In this document: positions 1-8,097 of the stretch, piece by piece
Position numbering within the stretch: the stretch's first letter is position 1
How the letters are laid out: the number at the start of each line of letters is the position of its first letter
Assembly (NCBI RefSeq): GCF_035920345.1
Contig: NZ_CP109149.1
Coordinates: 3,782,001-3,846,000, forward strand
Source of the DNA: Nocardia vinacea
GTDB taxonomy: Bacteria > Actinomycetota > Actinomycetes > Mycobacteriales > Mycobacteriaceae
Length of the DNA: 64,000 nucleotides
Reading direction: 5' to 3'
Position numbers and translations under genes: made by a program
Notes under the pieces: generated by a model
Told to the model about the DNA's origin: nothing
Databases searched by the model: none
What the model saw: the letters and a program-made list of their open reading frames with translations, nothing else

Positions 1-631
1 CGACACCGGTGCCCAGTCGCAGCCGCACACCGCGCTCGGTGTGCAAGTCCGCCAACAGTTTCGACACCATCGGGCCGACCTGCAAAGCCATGGGGGCCGG
101 CTGCGGACCGGTCATCGTCACGTCCAGCCCGAGTGTGCGTGCGGTGGCGGCGATTTCGGCACCGAGGACGCCCTCACCGACGACGACCAACCGCGAGCTG
201 ATCAGTAGGTCCGCTCGTAGCGCCAGCGCGTCGTCGAGGGTGCGCAATACGTGCACACCGATCAGGTCATCCTGTCCGGGCAATGTCCGCGCCCGCACCC
301 CCGTGGCGAGTACGACCGCGTCCGCCCGCAATTCGTGTCCGGCAGCAGTGCGTACGGTTCGGGTCGTCGGATCCAACCCCGTCGCCCCGGCCCCGAGTAT
401 GAATTCGGCATCCAACGCCGCCAGCATCTCCTGCTTGCGCAGCGCGGCCCGATCCGGCTCCCACGCGCCCGCAAGCACCTGCTTGGACAGCGGCGGCCGA
501 TCGTAAGGCGCATGCCGCTCATCGCCGAGCACCGTTATCGGGCCTTGAAAGCCCTTGCGCCGCAGCGATTCCACCGTCGACAGTCCGGCCGCCGACGCAC
601 CGACCACCAGCACCCGTTCCGGCGCGGTCAT
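1..631 (-). CDS. NAD(P)/FAD-dependent ferredoxin reductase, 3' end outside window
   Basis: Partial gene: the start ATG is at 631 and the reading frame stays open to base 1, giving about 210 N-terminal residues. The protein opens with a dinucleotide-binding fold (VLVVGASAAG) followed by the YDRPPLSKQ block typical of ferredoxin/rubredoxin reductases of P450 and dioxygenase systems, then ATGVRAR and a second NAD-binding motif (VVGEGVLG). It is very similar to the complete reductase at 14929-16116. Expected role: pass electrons from NAD(P)H to a small ferredoxin that feeds a P450. Its partners lie to the left of the window. Family assignment is firm; substrate partner is unknown. Confidence 0.88.
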   Translation of the reverse strand, partial: MTAPERVLVVGASAAGLSTVESLRRKGFQGPITVLGDERHAPYDRPPLSKQVLAGAWEPDRAALRKQEMLAALDAEFILGAGATGLDPTTRTVRTAAGHELRADAVVLATGVRARTLPGQDDLIGVHVLRTLDDALALRADLLISSRLVVVGEGVLGAEIAATARTLGLDVTMTGPQPAPMALQVGPMVSKLLADLHTERGVRLRLGTGV

Positions 632-699
632 GCGACTGCCTCGCGAACAAACCTCATCTACGACTCCCGTTCGACTGCCTCGTGCCCGGCGACAATCGA

Positions 700-728
700 A
701 TGTTAGACCTATCGGTCGGTACAATCAA
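700..728 (-). promoter_or_regulatory. Candidate promoter of the ferredoxin reductase gene
   Basis: On the minus strand TTGATT (723-728) and TAACAT (700-705) are separated by 17 bases, a good vegetative -35/-10 pair about 70 bases before the start codon. The spacer holds ACCGACCGATAGGT, whose CGGTCGGTA core (complement strand) recurs upstream of the TetR gene at 4720-4728, so it may be an operator. Sequence-only prediction. Confidence 0.4.
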
Positions 729-802
729 GGTTGGCCGCCGGACCCGCGACACAGATCGGGCTCGGCCGCAGTCGACCGGCCGAACCCGACAAAAGAGTGA
801 AC

Positions 803-880
803 CTATTTCCTGGACGCGACCTGCACGGCGGCATACGCGCCGACGTCGACGAGCAGGTCGATGCCATTGAGAAAACTCGC
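803..880 (-). pseudogene. C-terminal remnant of a short-chain dehydrogenase
   Basis: Reading the minus strand, about 25 codons ending in TAG at 803-805 encode a segment containing FLNGIDLLVDVGAYAAV. This matches the C-terminal end of SDR enzymes, where a conserved sequence of the type V-T-G-x-x-L-x-V-D-G-G occurs. No Rossmann motif, catalytic Tyr/Lys or start lies upstream in any frame, so the rest of the gene is gone. It sits in a stretch (632-1476) made largely of broken genes. The identification rests on a short motif and is therefore moderate. Confidence 0.45.
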
Positions 881-905
881 CTGATCTGGCTACACCCTCG
901 CCGAC

Positions 906-1202
906 TCATCGGACGGCCACGCGGTGGCGGTATTCGACCGGGGTGCAGCCCGCGAAGGTGCGGAAGGCGCGGCTGAAAGCGCTCGCGCTGCCGAAGCCGA
1001 CCGACATGGCGACCTCCAGGATGTTCACACCCGGCTGCGCCAATGCGACCATGGCTCGGATCAGCCTGGCCTGTACCAGGAAGTCCCGCCAAATCATGCC
1101 GGTGGCGCTGCGGAATCGTCTGCGCAGGGTGCGCTCGGAGATATTCAACGCGGCACAGACGTCCTCGGCGGCGACGGTTGCCAGATGCTGTGCGGCAATG
1201 TT
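906..1202 (-). pseudogene. Truncated AraC-family regulator (HTH domain only)
   Basis: The frame ending at 906 encodes a full AraC/XylS DNA-binding domain: ISERTLRRRF (first HTH), then a second helix-turn-helix with GFGSASAFSRAFRTFAGCTPVEYR, the standard C-terminal signature. Homology can be followed upstream only to about 1202 (HLATVAAEDVCAAL); beyond that the frame no longer resembles an AraC protein and no N-terminal ligand domain or convincing start is present. A TTG at 1148 could start an 80-residue peptide. The break coincides with the 5' end of the remnant on the opposite strand, consistent with a deletion junction. Probably non-functional. Confidence 0.65.
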
Positions 1203-1471
1203 TCGAGTTGCTGTTCGACGAACTCGGCCTGCGCCGACCCGAGTACGTCACCACGAAAGAGCAACTGGGTGAACTGGATTCGGCCTTCGACAGTAGGCTC
1301 GGCTTCTACGGGTCCTATCTGTCGGGGGCCAAGCTGTTCCAGCAGACCACGCACGACCGAGCGCTGCATTTCGAATTCGACGATATGACCCTGCTCCGCT
1401 ACATCCGGTGGTATCTGCGGCATATCGGTGACACCGGGCAGGTGGGCGGGGATGTCGCGGCGGCCGTGTGA
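1202..1471 (+). pseudogene. C-terminal fragment of an unidentified protein
   Basis: Starting at about 1202, the + strand encodes some 89 residues with normal GC-rich codon usage (for example DSRLGFYGSYLSGAKLF and LLRYIRWYLRHIG) and ends with TGA at 1469-1471. Upstream of 1202 the same frame is just the complement of the AraC remnant, so the 5' part is missing. I do not recognise the family. It runs convergently into the acyl-CoA ligase at 1477. It may be the surviving 3' end of a gene that once diverged from the AraC gene. Confidence 0.4.
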
Positions 1472-1476
1472 GCGAA

Positions 1477-3000
1477 TCAAGCAGGACCGTCGCGCAATAC
1501 GCGCTTGAGCACCTTCCCGGAAGGGGTTCTCGGCAAGGTGTCGATGCATTCGATCTCCGCGGGCACTTTGTATTTGGCCAAGCGGGTGCGACAGAAATCC
1601 TTCAGCGCCTCGGCGTCGAAGTGGCTGCCCGCACGCAACACGACGAATGCCTTCGGCACTTCGCCCCAGCGCGGATGGGGCATACCGACGACCGCCGCCT
1701 CGACGACGTCGGGGTTTTCGTACAGCACCCGCTCGACCTCCGGGGTGGCGATATTCTCCCCGCCCGAGACGATCATGTCCTTCTTGCGGTCCTCGATGTA
1801 GAGGTAGCCGTCTTCGTCGAGGCGGCCGATGTCTCCGGTGTGGAACCACCCGTTGCGCAGGGCCGAGCGGGTGGCCGCCTCGTCCCGCCAGTAGCCGGAG
1901 GTCACCTTGGGCCCCCGGATGACGATCTCGCCGAGTTGTCCGGCCGGAACACGGGTATCGCCCTCGTCGACAATGGCGACCTCGACATCGGCCACCGGGC
2001 GCCCGACGGAGCCGACCTTCGTTCGCATGTGCTCGGCGTCGTTGACGGTATCGCCGGAGACGGTTTCGGTGAGGCCGTACGCGTCGGCGAACCAGGCACC
2101 CGGGAACGCATCGGCGATCCGGTCGAGCAGCGGGATGGGCATCTTCTCGCCACCGCCGGTGATGAAGCGGATCGATGAGGTGTCGCGATCAGCGATATCG
2201 GGCAGTTGCAGCAGGCCGTTCATCATCGACGGCGCCAGCCAGACATTGGTCGGGCGCAGCTGTTCGATCGCGTCCATCACCGCGACGGCGTCGAAACGGC
2301 GGATCAGGCTCAGTCGGCCACCGGCGTGGAAAGTGGCCAGACCCGGCAGGTCCATTCCGCCCACGTGGTAGAGGGGACCGCACACCAGGGTGTTGTCCGC
2401 GGCGGTCAGCGAGAACTCGAGGATGTGCGCGAGGTTTTTCCAGGTCAGATTCTGATGCGAGATCATCACACCCTTCGGGCGCGAGGTCGTGCCCGAGGTG
2501 TACATAAGTCGTTGCAGCGCATCGGGTTGCACATCGACGACGTCGGTCGTCCGGCCGATATTCGGTCCGACCAGCGCGTCGTATTCCAGCCACGACGGAT
2601 CCGGCGCGGCATCCAGCGTCACGCGGTGTCGCAACTGCGGCAAGGACGAGGCCAATGCATCGATGCCAGTCGTGAACTCCGACTCCGTCACGATGGCGCC
2701 GGCGTTCGAGTGCTCGAGAATGTACTGCCATTCCGCCGGGGACAACCGATAGTTGAGCGGCATGATCGCGGCGCCGATGTGATTGGCCGCGAGCATGGTT
2801 TCCACGAATTCGACCCGGTTGTACAACAGTACGGCGACGATATCGCCCGCGTCGACTCCCAGTTCACGCAGTGCGAGGGCCAGCGCATGCACTCGGGTGC
2901 GCAGCTCGGCGTAGGTCAGGGCCCGATCGCCTTCGGACAGTGCGATTTCGGCTGCGTATTGTTGCGCGTTCCGGTCGAACACGGCGGCGAAGTTGTACAT
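1477..3000 (-). CDS. Acyl-CoA ligase (FadD-like, ANL superfamily)
   Basis: Full-length 507-residue AMP-forming ligase that activates a carboxylic acid to its CoA thioester through an acyl-adenylate. Visible motifs: P-loop YTSGTTSRPKG (about 167-177), YGLTE, the GWFHTGD hinge region, DRKKDMI and the C-terminal catalytic lysine in RTPSGK (about 496). The acid specificity cannot be read off. It is followed on the left by gene remnants and preceded on the right by an SDR gene 101 bases upstream on the same strand, so the two may be co-transcribed under the TetR protein encoded at 4013. ATG start at 3000 gives the usual N-terminus. Confidence 0.92.
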   Translation of the reverse strand: MYNFAAVFDRNAQQYAAEIALSEGDRALTYAELRTRVHALALALRELGVDAGDIVAVLLYNRVEFVETMLAANHIGAAIMPLNYRLSPAEWQYILEHSNAGAIVTESEFTTGIDALASSLPQLRHRVTLDAAPDPSWLEYDALVGPNIGRTTDVVDVQPDALQRLMYTSGTTSRPKGVMISHQNLTWKNLAHILEFSLTAADNTLVCGPLYHVGGMDLPGLATFHAGGRLSLIRRFDAVAVMDAIEQLRPTNVWLAPSMMNGLLQLPDIADRDTSSIRFITGGGEKMPIPLLDRIADAFPGAWFADAYGLTETVSGDTVNDAEHMRTKVGSVGRPVADVEVAIVDEGDTRVPAGQLGEIVIRGPKVTSGYWRDEAATRSALRNGWFHTGDIGRLDEDGYLYIEDRKKDMIVSGGENIATPEVERVLYENPDVVEAAVVGMPHPRWGEVPKAFVVLRAGSHFDAEALKDFCRTRLAKYKVPAEIECIDTLPRTPSGKVLKRVLRDGPA

Positions 3001-3101
3001 TCACGGGCCTTCGCTGTGAAGAGGAAGCTGAAAGTTTTCTGTACCGGTCAGACTAATCAACTGTGGCGCGGCAGACAACCATTGACGACGGTTCCGCCAC
3101 A

Positions 3102-3854
3102 TCACGGCAATGAGTAGCCACCGTCGACAACCAGGGAATGCCCGGTGACCCAACGGGATTCATCGCTGGCGAGATAGACGACCGCGCCGGTGATGTCGGC
3201 GGGTGCGCCGAATCCGAGCGGATGCTTGGCCTCGATCGCATTCATCGCCTCGGCGGGCAGGCCGTCGTGCACGGCCGTCGGAAAGGTGCCGGGACATACG
3301 GCGTTGACCCGAATCCCCTCCTTGGCGTATTCGAGTGCGGCGACCCGGGTCAGGTGGATCACTCCGGCCTTCGACGCGCAGTAGGGCGCGGCATACGCCC
3401 AAGCGGTCAACCCGCCGACGGAGGCGATATTGACTATGGAGACATTCGCCTTCTTGCGCAGTGCGCGGGCGACGGCGCGGATGCCGTGGAACGTGCCGGT
3501 CAAGTTGACCGACATCGTGCGCTGCCAGTCCTCGGTGGACAGATGGTGGATGCGGGCGTTCGGCGACACGATGCCCGCGGTATTCACCAGCACATCGACA
3601 GTGCCGCTGCGCTCGACGGCGGACCGGATGAGCGCGTCGAATTCGTCGCCGTCGGCGACGTCCAGCCGTTCGGTTTCCACGGCAATTCCCTTGGCGCGCA
3701 ACGTATCCGCCAGCGACGCCATGGCATCGACATCGAGGTCGGCAAGGACGAGATCGCGAATCCCCTCCTCGGCGCAGCGCAGCGCCACCGCCGAGCCGAG
3801 CGCGCCGCCCGCGCCGGTCACCACCGCGGTCTTGCCTTCGAGCCTCGAACCCAT
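3102..3854 (-). CDS. Short-chain dehydrogenase/reductase
   Basis: Classical SDR of 250 residues: TGAGGALG cofactor loop near the N-terminus, an NTAGI core motif, the catalytic serine in NIASVGG and YCASK for the Tyr/Lys pair. It probably oxidises or reduces a hydroxyl/keto group on a CoA-linked or free lipid intermediate with NAD(H) or NADP(H). Asp at the end of beta-2 (VLADLDVD) favours NAD(H). It lies between a ligase and a TetR gene; a 14-bp element shared with the E1 promoter sits 35 bases upstream of its start. Confidence 0.88.
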   Translation of the reverse strand: MGSRLEGKTAVVTGAGGALGSAVALRCAEEGIRDLVLADLDVDAMASLADTLRAKGIAVETERLDVADGDEFDALIRSAVERSGTVDVLVNTAGIVSPNARIHHLSTEDWQRTMSVNLTGTFHGIRAVARALRKKANVSIVNIASVGGLTAWAYAAPYCASKAGVIHLTRVAALEYAKEGIRVNAVCPGTFPTAVHDGLPAEAMNAIEAKHPLGFGAPADITGAVVYLASDESRWVTGHSLVVDGGYSLP

Positions 3855-3888
3855 GTCGGCCTCCCATGTCGGGACAGTGAATTAATTA

Positions 3889-3902
3889 GAACACTCGGTA
3901 TA
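3889..3902. promoter_or_regulatory. Candidate TetR operator, copy 1
   Basis: GAACACTCGGTATA lies just upstream of the SDR start (3854). The identical 14-mer occurs on the other strand at 6821-6834, in the promoter between the E1 and acyl-CoA dehydrogenase genes. The TetR gene sits between the two copies, which makes it the natural candidate to bind them. Confidence 0.5.
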
Positions 3903-3954
3903 CAAAACCAAAACCGCAAATCTGTCAAGGTCTCGCGCGCCGACCCCGGAAACG

Positions 3955-4001
3955 CCGAACGCCGCGTTGGACAACACGTGGTTGTCGAACGCGGCGTTCG
4001 G
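3955..4001. terminator. Strong hairpin after the TetR gene
   Basis: A 21-base arm (3955-3975, CCGAACGCCGCGTT then GGACAAC) pairs with 3981-4001 with one mismatch, around a five-base loop. It lies just past the stop codon of the minus-strand TetR gene (4013). There is no clear U-tract, so it is an intrinsic-like terminator or an RNA-stabilising hairpin. Confidence 0.55.
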
Positions 4002-4012
4002 GTCGGTCAGTG

Positions 4013-4672
4013 CTAGGCGGTACTCGCCGCTGTCTGCGCCTCGACCTGCGCCTCCAGCGCCTCGAGATCGCATTTGCCATCGGCGAAGCCATTGAAGAGC
4101 GTGTGGCAGTAGGACTTCGACAGGAATTTCGCATCCCATCGCTTATCCGGATCCAGCCACTGATAGGTGCGGTTGTGCATATTGAGAAACTGCAGCATGG
4201 CCAGGGTCGGATCGGCCTTGCGCAGCGATCCGTCATCCATCGCGTCGACCAGCAGCGACCGCACGACGTGCTCGACTTCTTTGCGCTTCTCGAGCATGCG
4301 GGACAGATTCTCGCCGGTCAGTTGGCGATAGTCGTGTTCGTACACCCAGATATGGTCCAGGCGCTCGAAGATGACGTTCAGCAATTCCTCGGACAACAAC
4401 CGCAGTTTGACCAGTGGCGGCGCATCCAACCCTTGGATACGCGCGGCGACGACCAGCAACGGGTCGAGAACCCGCCCCTGGATTTCGACGAGCAGATTTT
4501 CCTTGGAGCCGATGTAGTAGTACAGCGCGCCCTTGGCCAAGCCGACCGTTTCGCCGATCTCGATGATCCCGGTCGCCGCATAGCCCTTTTTCGCGAATAG
4601 CGCCGCGGCCGTATCGATGATTTCCTGCCGCTTGACCTCGTAGGCGGGTCCGTGTCCTGGTGGTCGAGCCAT
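4013..4672 (-). CDS. TetR-family transcriptional regulator
   Basis: Protein of 219 residues with an N-terminal TetR helix-turn-helix (AAALFAKKGYAATGIIEIGETVGLAKGALYYYIGSK split over about 19-60) and a variable all-helical ligand domain. The GxLYYYIxSKE end of the HTH is characteristic of TetR repressors of fatty-acid and steroid catabolism; the ligand is often an acyl-CoA. ATG at 4672 is preceded by a GGGAGGG ribosome-binding site. It lies between the SDR/ligase genes and the E1 gene, and identical 14-bp elements at 3889 and 6821 flank it, so it probably represses both sides and itself. Confidence 0.88.
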   Translation of the reverse strand: MARPPGHGPAYEVKRQEIIDTAAALFAKKGYAATGIIEIGETVGLAKGALYYYIGSKENLLVEIQGRVLDPLLVVAARIQGLDAPPLVKLRLLSEELLNVIFERLDHIWVYEHDYRQLTGENLSRMLEKRKEVEHVVRSLLVDAMDDGSLRKADPTLAMLQFLNMHNRTYQWLDPDKRWDAKFLSKSYCHTLFNGFADGKCDLEALEAQVEAQTAASTA

Positions 4673-4702
4673 CTCATCCCTCCCGCGGTCGCGTGCGAAC
4701 CG

Positions 4703-4728
4703 AGTATACGCAGAGTGAACGGTCGGTA
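4703..4728 (-). promoter_or_regulatory. Promoter/operator region of the TetR gene
   Basis: On the minus strand a TATACT -10 (4703-4708) precedes the TetR start by about 30 bases. The flanking bases include CCGAGTATAC and GAGTGAAC, resembling the parts of the 14-bp element at 3889 and 6821, and CGGTCGGTA (4720-4728), also found at 712-720. Autoregulation is plausible. Confidence 0.4.
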
Positions 4729-4750
4729 GAAACTTCCGTGTCGGTGTCTG

Positions 4751-6748
4751 TCACGGGTGGGCGTCCAGGGATTCGCGAATCGCGGCCTCGATGCGCGCCT
4801 CGTCGGGCAGCCAGATCTGCTCCAGCGCCGGAGTGTACGGCGCGGGTGTCGCTCCGGCGGTCACCCGGATCACCGGCGCGTCCAGGTACCAGAATCCCTC
4901 GCGGACGGCGCGGGCGGCCAGTTCGGCGCCGACACCGAATTCACCGACGGCCTGGTGGACGACCACCAGACGATTCGTCTTGCGCAGCGAGGTCAGGACG
5001 GTATCGAAGTCCAGGGGACTGATGGTCCGCAGATCGATGACCTCGACCTCGATGCCCTCGGCGGACAGGCGATCGGCGACAGCGAGGCAGTCGTACATCA
5101 TCTTCGAATACGACACCACGGTCGCATCTACGCCTGGTCGTCGCACGATCGCCTTGCCGAGGGGCACAAGGTGATCCGCCGACGGCTCGGGCCCCTTCTT
5201 GCCGTACAGCAGGCGGTTCTCGATGAAGATCACCGGATTGGGATCCTGGATCGCGGCCCGCAACAAGCCATAGGTGTCGGCCGGAGTCGACGGCATCACC
5301 ACCGTCAACCCGGGGATATGGGCGAGCAGACCCTCGAGGCTCTGGGAATGCTGACTGCCGGAGGATTTGCCCGCGCCGAACTGGGTGCGCACAACCAGGG
5401 GCATGGTGACCGCGCCGCCGGTCATGAAGCGCAATTTGGCCGCCTGGTTCATCAATTGATCCAGGCAGACGCCGATGAAGTCGAAGTACATCAGTTCGAC
5501 GACCGGGCGGTAGCCCGCCATCGCCGCGCCCACCGCGGTCCCCATGATCGCGCTTTCGGAAATCGGGGTGTCGCGGACGCGGCCCGGGAATTTGTCGGCC
5601 AGACCGCGCGTCAAACCGTAGACATTGCCACCTTTTCCGACATCGATACCCGCCAGGAAGACGGTCGGATCTTCTTCGAGCTCGCGGGTCAGCGCATTGG
5701 TGATCGCATGCATGATCTTCAGCGTTCCGCCGGTCGGGGTCGCCGGCTCCGGTATTTCGGCACGTGGCGTGGTGACGAAATCGCCGACCGTCTCGGCAGC
5801 GGGATACGGTGCGGCGGTGGCCTGTTCGATCGCGTGCTCGATCACGACATCGACCTCGCGCTCGACGACAGCCAGTTGCTCGGCCAGGCCGCGCCCGCGC
5901 ATGGTGTCGGCGAGCAGGACCAGCGGATCGCGCTTCTTCCATTCGGCGAGTTCTTCGGCGTCCCGGTAGCTTTCGGGATCGCCCTCGTAGTGCCCGTGCC
6001 AGCGGTAGGTGGTGGCCTCGACGATCATCGGGCCCGCGCCGGCGCGCAGCCGCGCAACCAGCTCGCGCTGTAGCGCCGCGACCTGCACGACATCGTTGCC
6101 GTCCACCCCGTGGTATTCGACGCCGTAGCCCGCCGCGCGCTCGCGCAGGGTCGCCCGGTGCTGGTCGGCCGCCGCGGAGAATTCGGAGTAGCCGTTGTTC
6201 TCGCAGAAGAAGATGACGGGCAGGTCCCACACCGCGGCCAGGTTGACCGATTCATGGAACACGCCCTGTGCGATGGCGCCGTCGCCGAAGAAGGCGACGA
6301 CCACGCCGCCTCCCCGGCGCAGCTGGGCGGCGGTACCGGCGCCGACCGCGATCGGGAGGCCCGCGCCCACAATGCCGTTCGCACCGAAGATGCCCTTGCG
6401 CGGATCCGCGATGTGCATCGACCCGCCGCGGCCCTTGCAGGTTCCGGTCTCCTTGCCCATCAGCTCGGCGAACATGCCGTCGACATCGAGACCCTTGGCG
6501 ATGCAGTGGCCGTGCCCGCGATGGGTCGAGGTCACCACATCCCGGTCGTCCAGTGGCCAGCAGGCGCCGACCGCGGAGGCCTCCTGCCCGATGGAAAGGT
6601 GCAGGAATCCGGGTATCCGGCTGTCGCGGTAGAGCCGGGCGGCGTGCTCTTCGAACCGCCGAATCGTCAGCATTCTCCGGTACATCTCGGTCAGCGTCGC
6701 CGCATTCCCCGAGTCCGTTGTCCGCAAGTTGGATTCAGTCATTGTCAT
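4751..6748 (-). CDS. Fused 2-oxo-acid dehydrogenase E1 (alpha-beta), thiamine-diphosphate dependent
   Basis: A single 665-residue chain holds both E1 subunits. The alpha half (about 1-345) has the thiamine-diphosphate motif GDGAIAQG (155-) ending in ENN (about 183-185) and RGGSMH. The beta half (about 355-665) has PISESAIMG with the catalytic Glu and the HSQSLE histidine motif. Such E1 enzymes decarboxylate pyruvate, acetoin or branched-chain 2-oxo acids and hand the acyl group to a lipoyl E2. No E2, E3 or lipoyl gene is in the window, so partners must be elsewhere. I chose ATG 6748 (GGTGAG upstream); the in-frame ATG at 6844 falls inside the promoter. Confidence 0.88.
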   Translation of the reverse strand: MTMTESNLRTTDSGNAATLTEMYRRMLTIRRFEEHAARLYRDSRIPGFLHLSIGQEASAVGACWPLDDRDVVTSTHRGHGHCIAKGLDVDGMFAELMGKETGTCKGRGGSMHIADPRKGIFGANGIVGAGLPIAVGAGTAAQLRRGGGVVVAFFGDGAIAQGVFHESVNLAAVWDLPVIFFCENNGYSEFSAAADQHRATLRERAAGYGVEYHGVDGNDVVQVAALQRELVARLRAGAGPMIVEATTYRWHGHYEGDPESYRDAEELAEWKKRDPLVLLADTMRGRGLAEQLAVVEREVDVVIEHAIEQATAAPYPAAETVGDFVTTPRAEIPEPATPTGGTLKIMHAITNALTRELEEDPTVFLAGIDVGKGGNVYGLTRGLADKFPGRVRDTPISESAIMGTAVGAAMAGYRPVVELMYFDFIGVCLDQLMNQAAKLRFMTGGAVTMPLVVRTQFGAGKSSGSQHSQSLEGLLAHIPGLTVVMPSTPADTYGLLRAAIQDPNPVIFIENRLLYGKKGPEPSADHLVPLGKAIVRRPGVDATVVSYSKMMYDCLAVADRLSAEGIEVEVIDLRTISPLDFDTVLTSLRKTNRLVVVHQAVGEFGVGAELAARAVREGFWYLDAPVIRVTAGATPAPYTPALEQIWLPDEARIEAAIRESLDAHP

Positions 6749-6793
6749 GGATTTCTCACCGATCGCTCGACGGCCTCGCACTCGGTGCGACTG

Positions 6794-6834
6794 TTGACGC
6801 GCGGCACCGATAGTCAATATTATACCGAGTGTTC
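6794..6834. promoter_or_regulatory. Divergent E1 / acyl-CoA dehydrogenase promoter with TetR operator copy 2
   Basis: On the + strand TTGACG (6794-6799) and TATTAT (6818-6823) are 18 bases apart, a good promoter for the gene at 6884. On the minus strand TATAAT (6819-6824) serves the E1 gene. TATACCGAGTGTTC at 6821-6834 is the exact complement of the 14-mer at 3889-3902 and overlaps both promoters, as expected of a repressor site. Confidence 0.55.
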
Positions 6835-6883
6835 GAAAAAACAAGAGTCGCTGTTGGCGACCAGATGACAGGACGGACTCGCT

Positions 6884-8044
6884 ATGGATCTAGACCTGCC
6901 CGCCGAGGCGATCGAGCTACAGAAGCTGTGCCGTGACTTCGCCGAACGGGAGATCGAGCCGCACGCCGAGTCCTGGTCGGAGCAGGAACGATTCCCGTCC
7001 GAGGTCTTCCTGAAAATGGGCGAGTTGGACCTGACCGGGCTGCTCGTCGCCCCCGAGTACGGTGGCACCGATGCCGGGTTCGTCTCCTACGTAGCCGCCA
7101 TGGAAATGATCGGCGCGGCGGACCAGTCGCTGGCCGCCTGCTGGAACGCCCACTCCACCATCGCCTCACTCCCCCTGGCCACCTTCGGCACCGCGGAACA
7201 GAAGGCGAAATGGCTTACACCGCTCGCGAGCGGTACCCATATCGGCGCCTTCGGACTGACGGAACCGACCGCGGGCTCGGATGCGGCCGGAATCCGGACC
7301 ACCGCAAAGCGCGACGGTGACGGATGGCTCATCAACGGCACCAAAATGTTCATCACCAATGCGGGCACCGAGATCAGCCTCGGTGTCACGATTCTCGCGG
7401 TGACCGGTACCGACGACGACGGAACCAGAAGGTACGGAACGTTTTTCGTGCCGACCGGCACACCGGGCTACACCGTCGGGCATCCGATGAAGAAGCTCGG
7501 CTGGCATGCGATGGATTCGCGGGAGCTGATTTTCGACGATTGCTGGATTCCGGGCGAGAACCTGATCGGCGACGAGGGCAACGGGCTGCGGCAGTTCCTC
7601 GACGTGCTCGACGGCGGCCGCATCAGCGTTGCCGCATTGGCGCTGTCACTGGCCCAAGAGGCGCTCGATCTCGCGGCCACCCACGCGTCCCAGCGCGAGC
7701 AGTTCGGCAAGCCGCTCTCGGCATTCCAGGCGGTACAGCACAAGCTCGCCGATATGGCCACCGAGGTCGAAGCGGCCCGCGCCCTCGTCTATCGCGCCGC
7801 GTGGCTCGCCGACCAGGGCAGGCCGTTCGGCCAGGCGGCGGCCATGGCCAAGTTGTACGCCTCCGAGGTGGCCAATCGCGCGGCCAGTGCCAGCGTCCAG
7901 ATCCACGGCGGATACGGCTATATGCGCGAGTCGAAGATCTCGCGCTTCTATGCCGATGCCAAGATCCTCGAAATCGGCGAGGGCACCAATGAGATTCAGC
8001 GCAATGTGATCGCGCGGTATGTGGCGCGCTCGGCGCGAGCCTGA
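6884..8044 (+). CDS. Acyl-CoA dehydrogenase
   Basis: A 386-residue flavoprotein of the short/medium-chain acyl-CoA dehydrogenase family, which introduces a trans-2 double bond into an acyl-CoA. Visible are the FAD/substrate block FGLTEPTAGSD, the IHGGYGYMRE segment and EGTNEIQRN near the C-terminus, where the Glu of EGT is the usual catalytic base. It is divergent from the E1 gene and shares the operator at 6821. A branched-chain 2-oxo-acid E1 next to an acyl-CoA dehydrogenase would fit branched-chain acyl-CoA breakdown, but this is only context. A perfect hairpin follows the stop. Confidence 0.92.
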   Translation: MDLDLPAEAIELQKLCRDFAEREIEPHAESWSEQERFPSEVFLKMGELDLTGLLVAPEYGGTDAGFVSYVAAMEMIGAADQSLAACWNAHSTIASLPLATFGTAEQKAKWLTPLASGTHIGAFGLTEPTAGSDAAGIRTTAKRDGDGWLINGTKMFITNAGTEISLGVTILAVTGTDDDGTRRYGTFFVPTGTPGYTVGHPMKKLGWHAMDSRELIFDDCWIPGENLIGDEGNGLRQFLDVLDGGRISVAALALSLAQEALDLAATHASQREQFGKPLSAFQAVQHKLADMATEVEAARALVYRAAWLADQGRPFGQAAAMAKLYASEVANRAASASVQIHGGYGYMRESKISRFYADAKILEIGEGTNEIQRNVIARYVARSARA

Positions 8045-8051
8045 AAGCGGT

Positions 8052-8078
8052 GGGTGGGCAGCCGACCACTGCCCACCC
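8052..8078. terminator. Bidirectional hairpin between convergent genes
   Basis: GGGTGGGCAG (8052-8061) and CTGCCCACCC (8069-8078) form a perfect ten-base stem with a seven-base loop. It lies between the acyl-CoA dehydrogenase stop (8044) and the stop of the convergent SDR (8098). No long U-tract. Confidence 0.6.
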
Positions 8079-8097
8079 GGTCAGCAAGTCGGCAGCG

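Noticed and set aside
3955..4001. Transposon end or attachment site
   Set aside because: The long inverted repeat has no transposase, target duplication or second copy; it is placed like a terminator.
6749..6844. E1 start at 6844
   Set aside because: That ATG lies within the divergent promoter and operator; the ATG at 6748 gives the normal E1 N-terminus.
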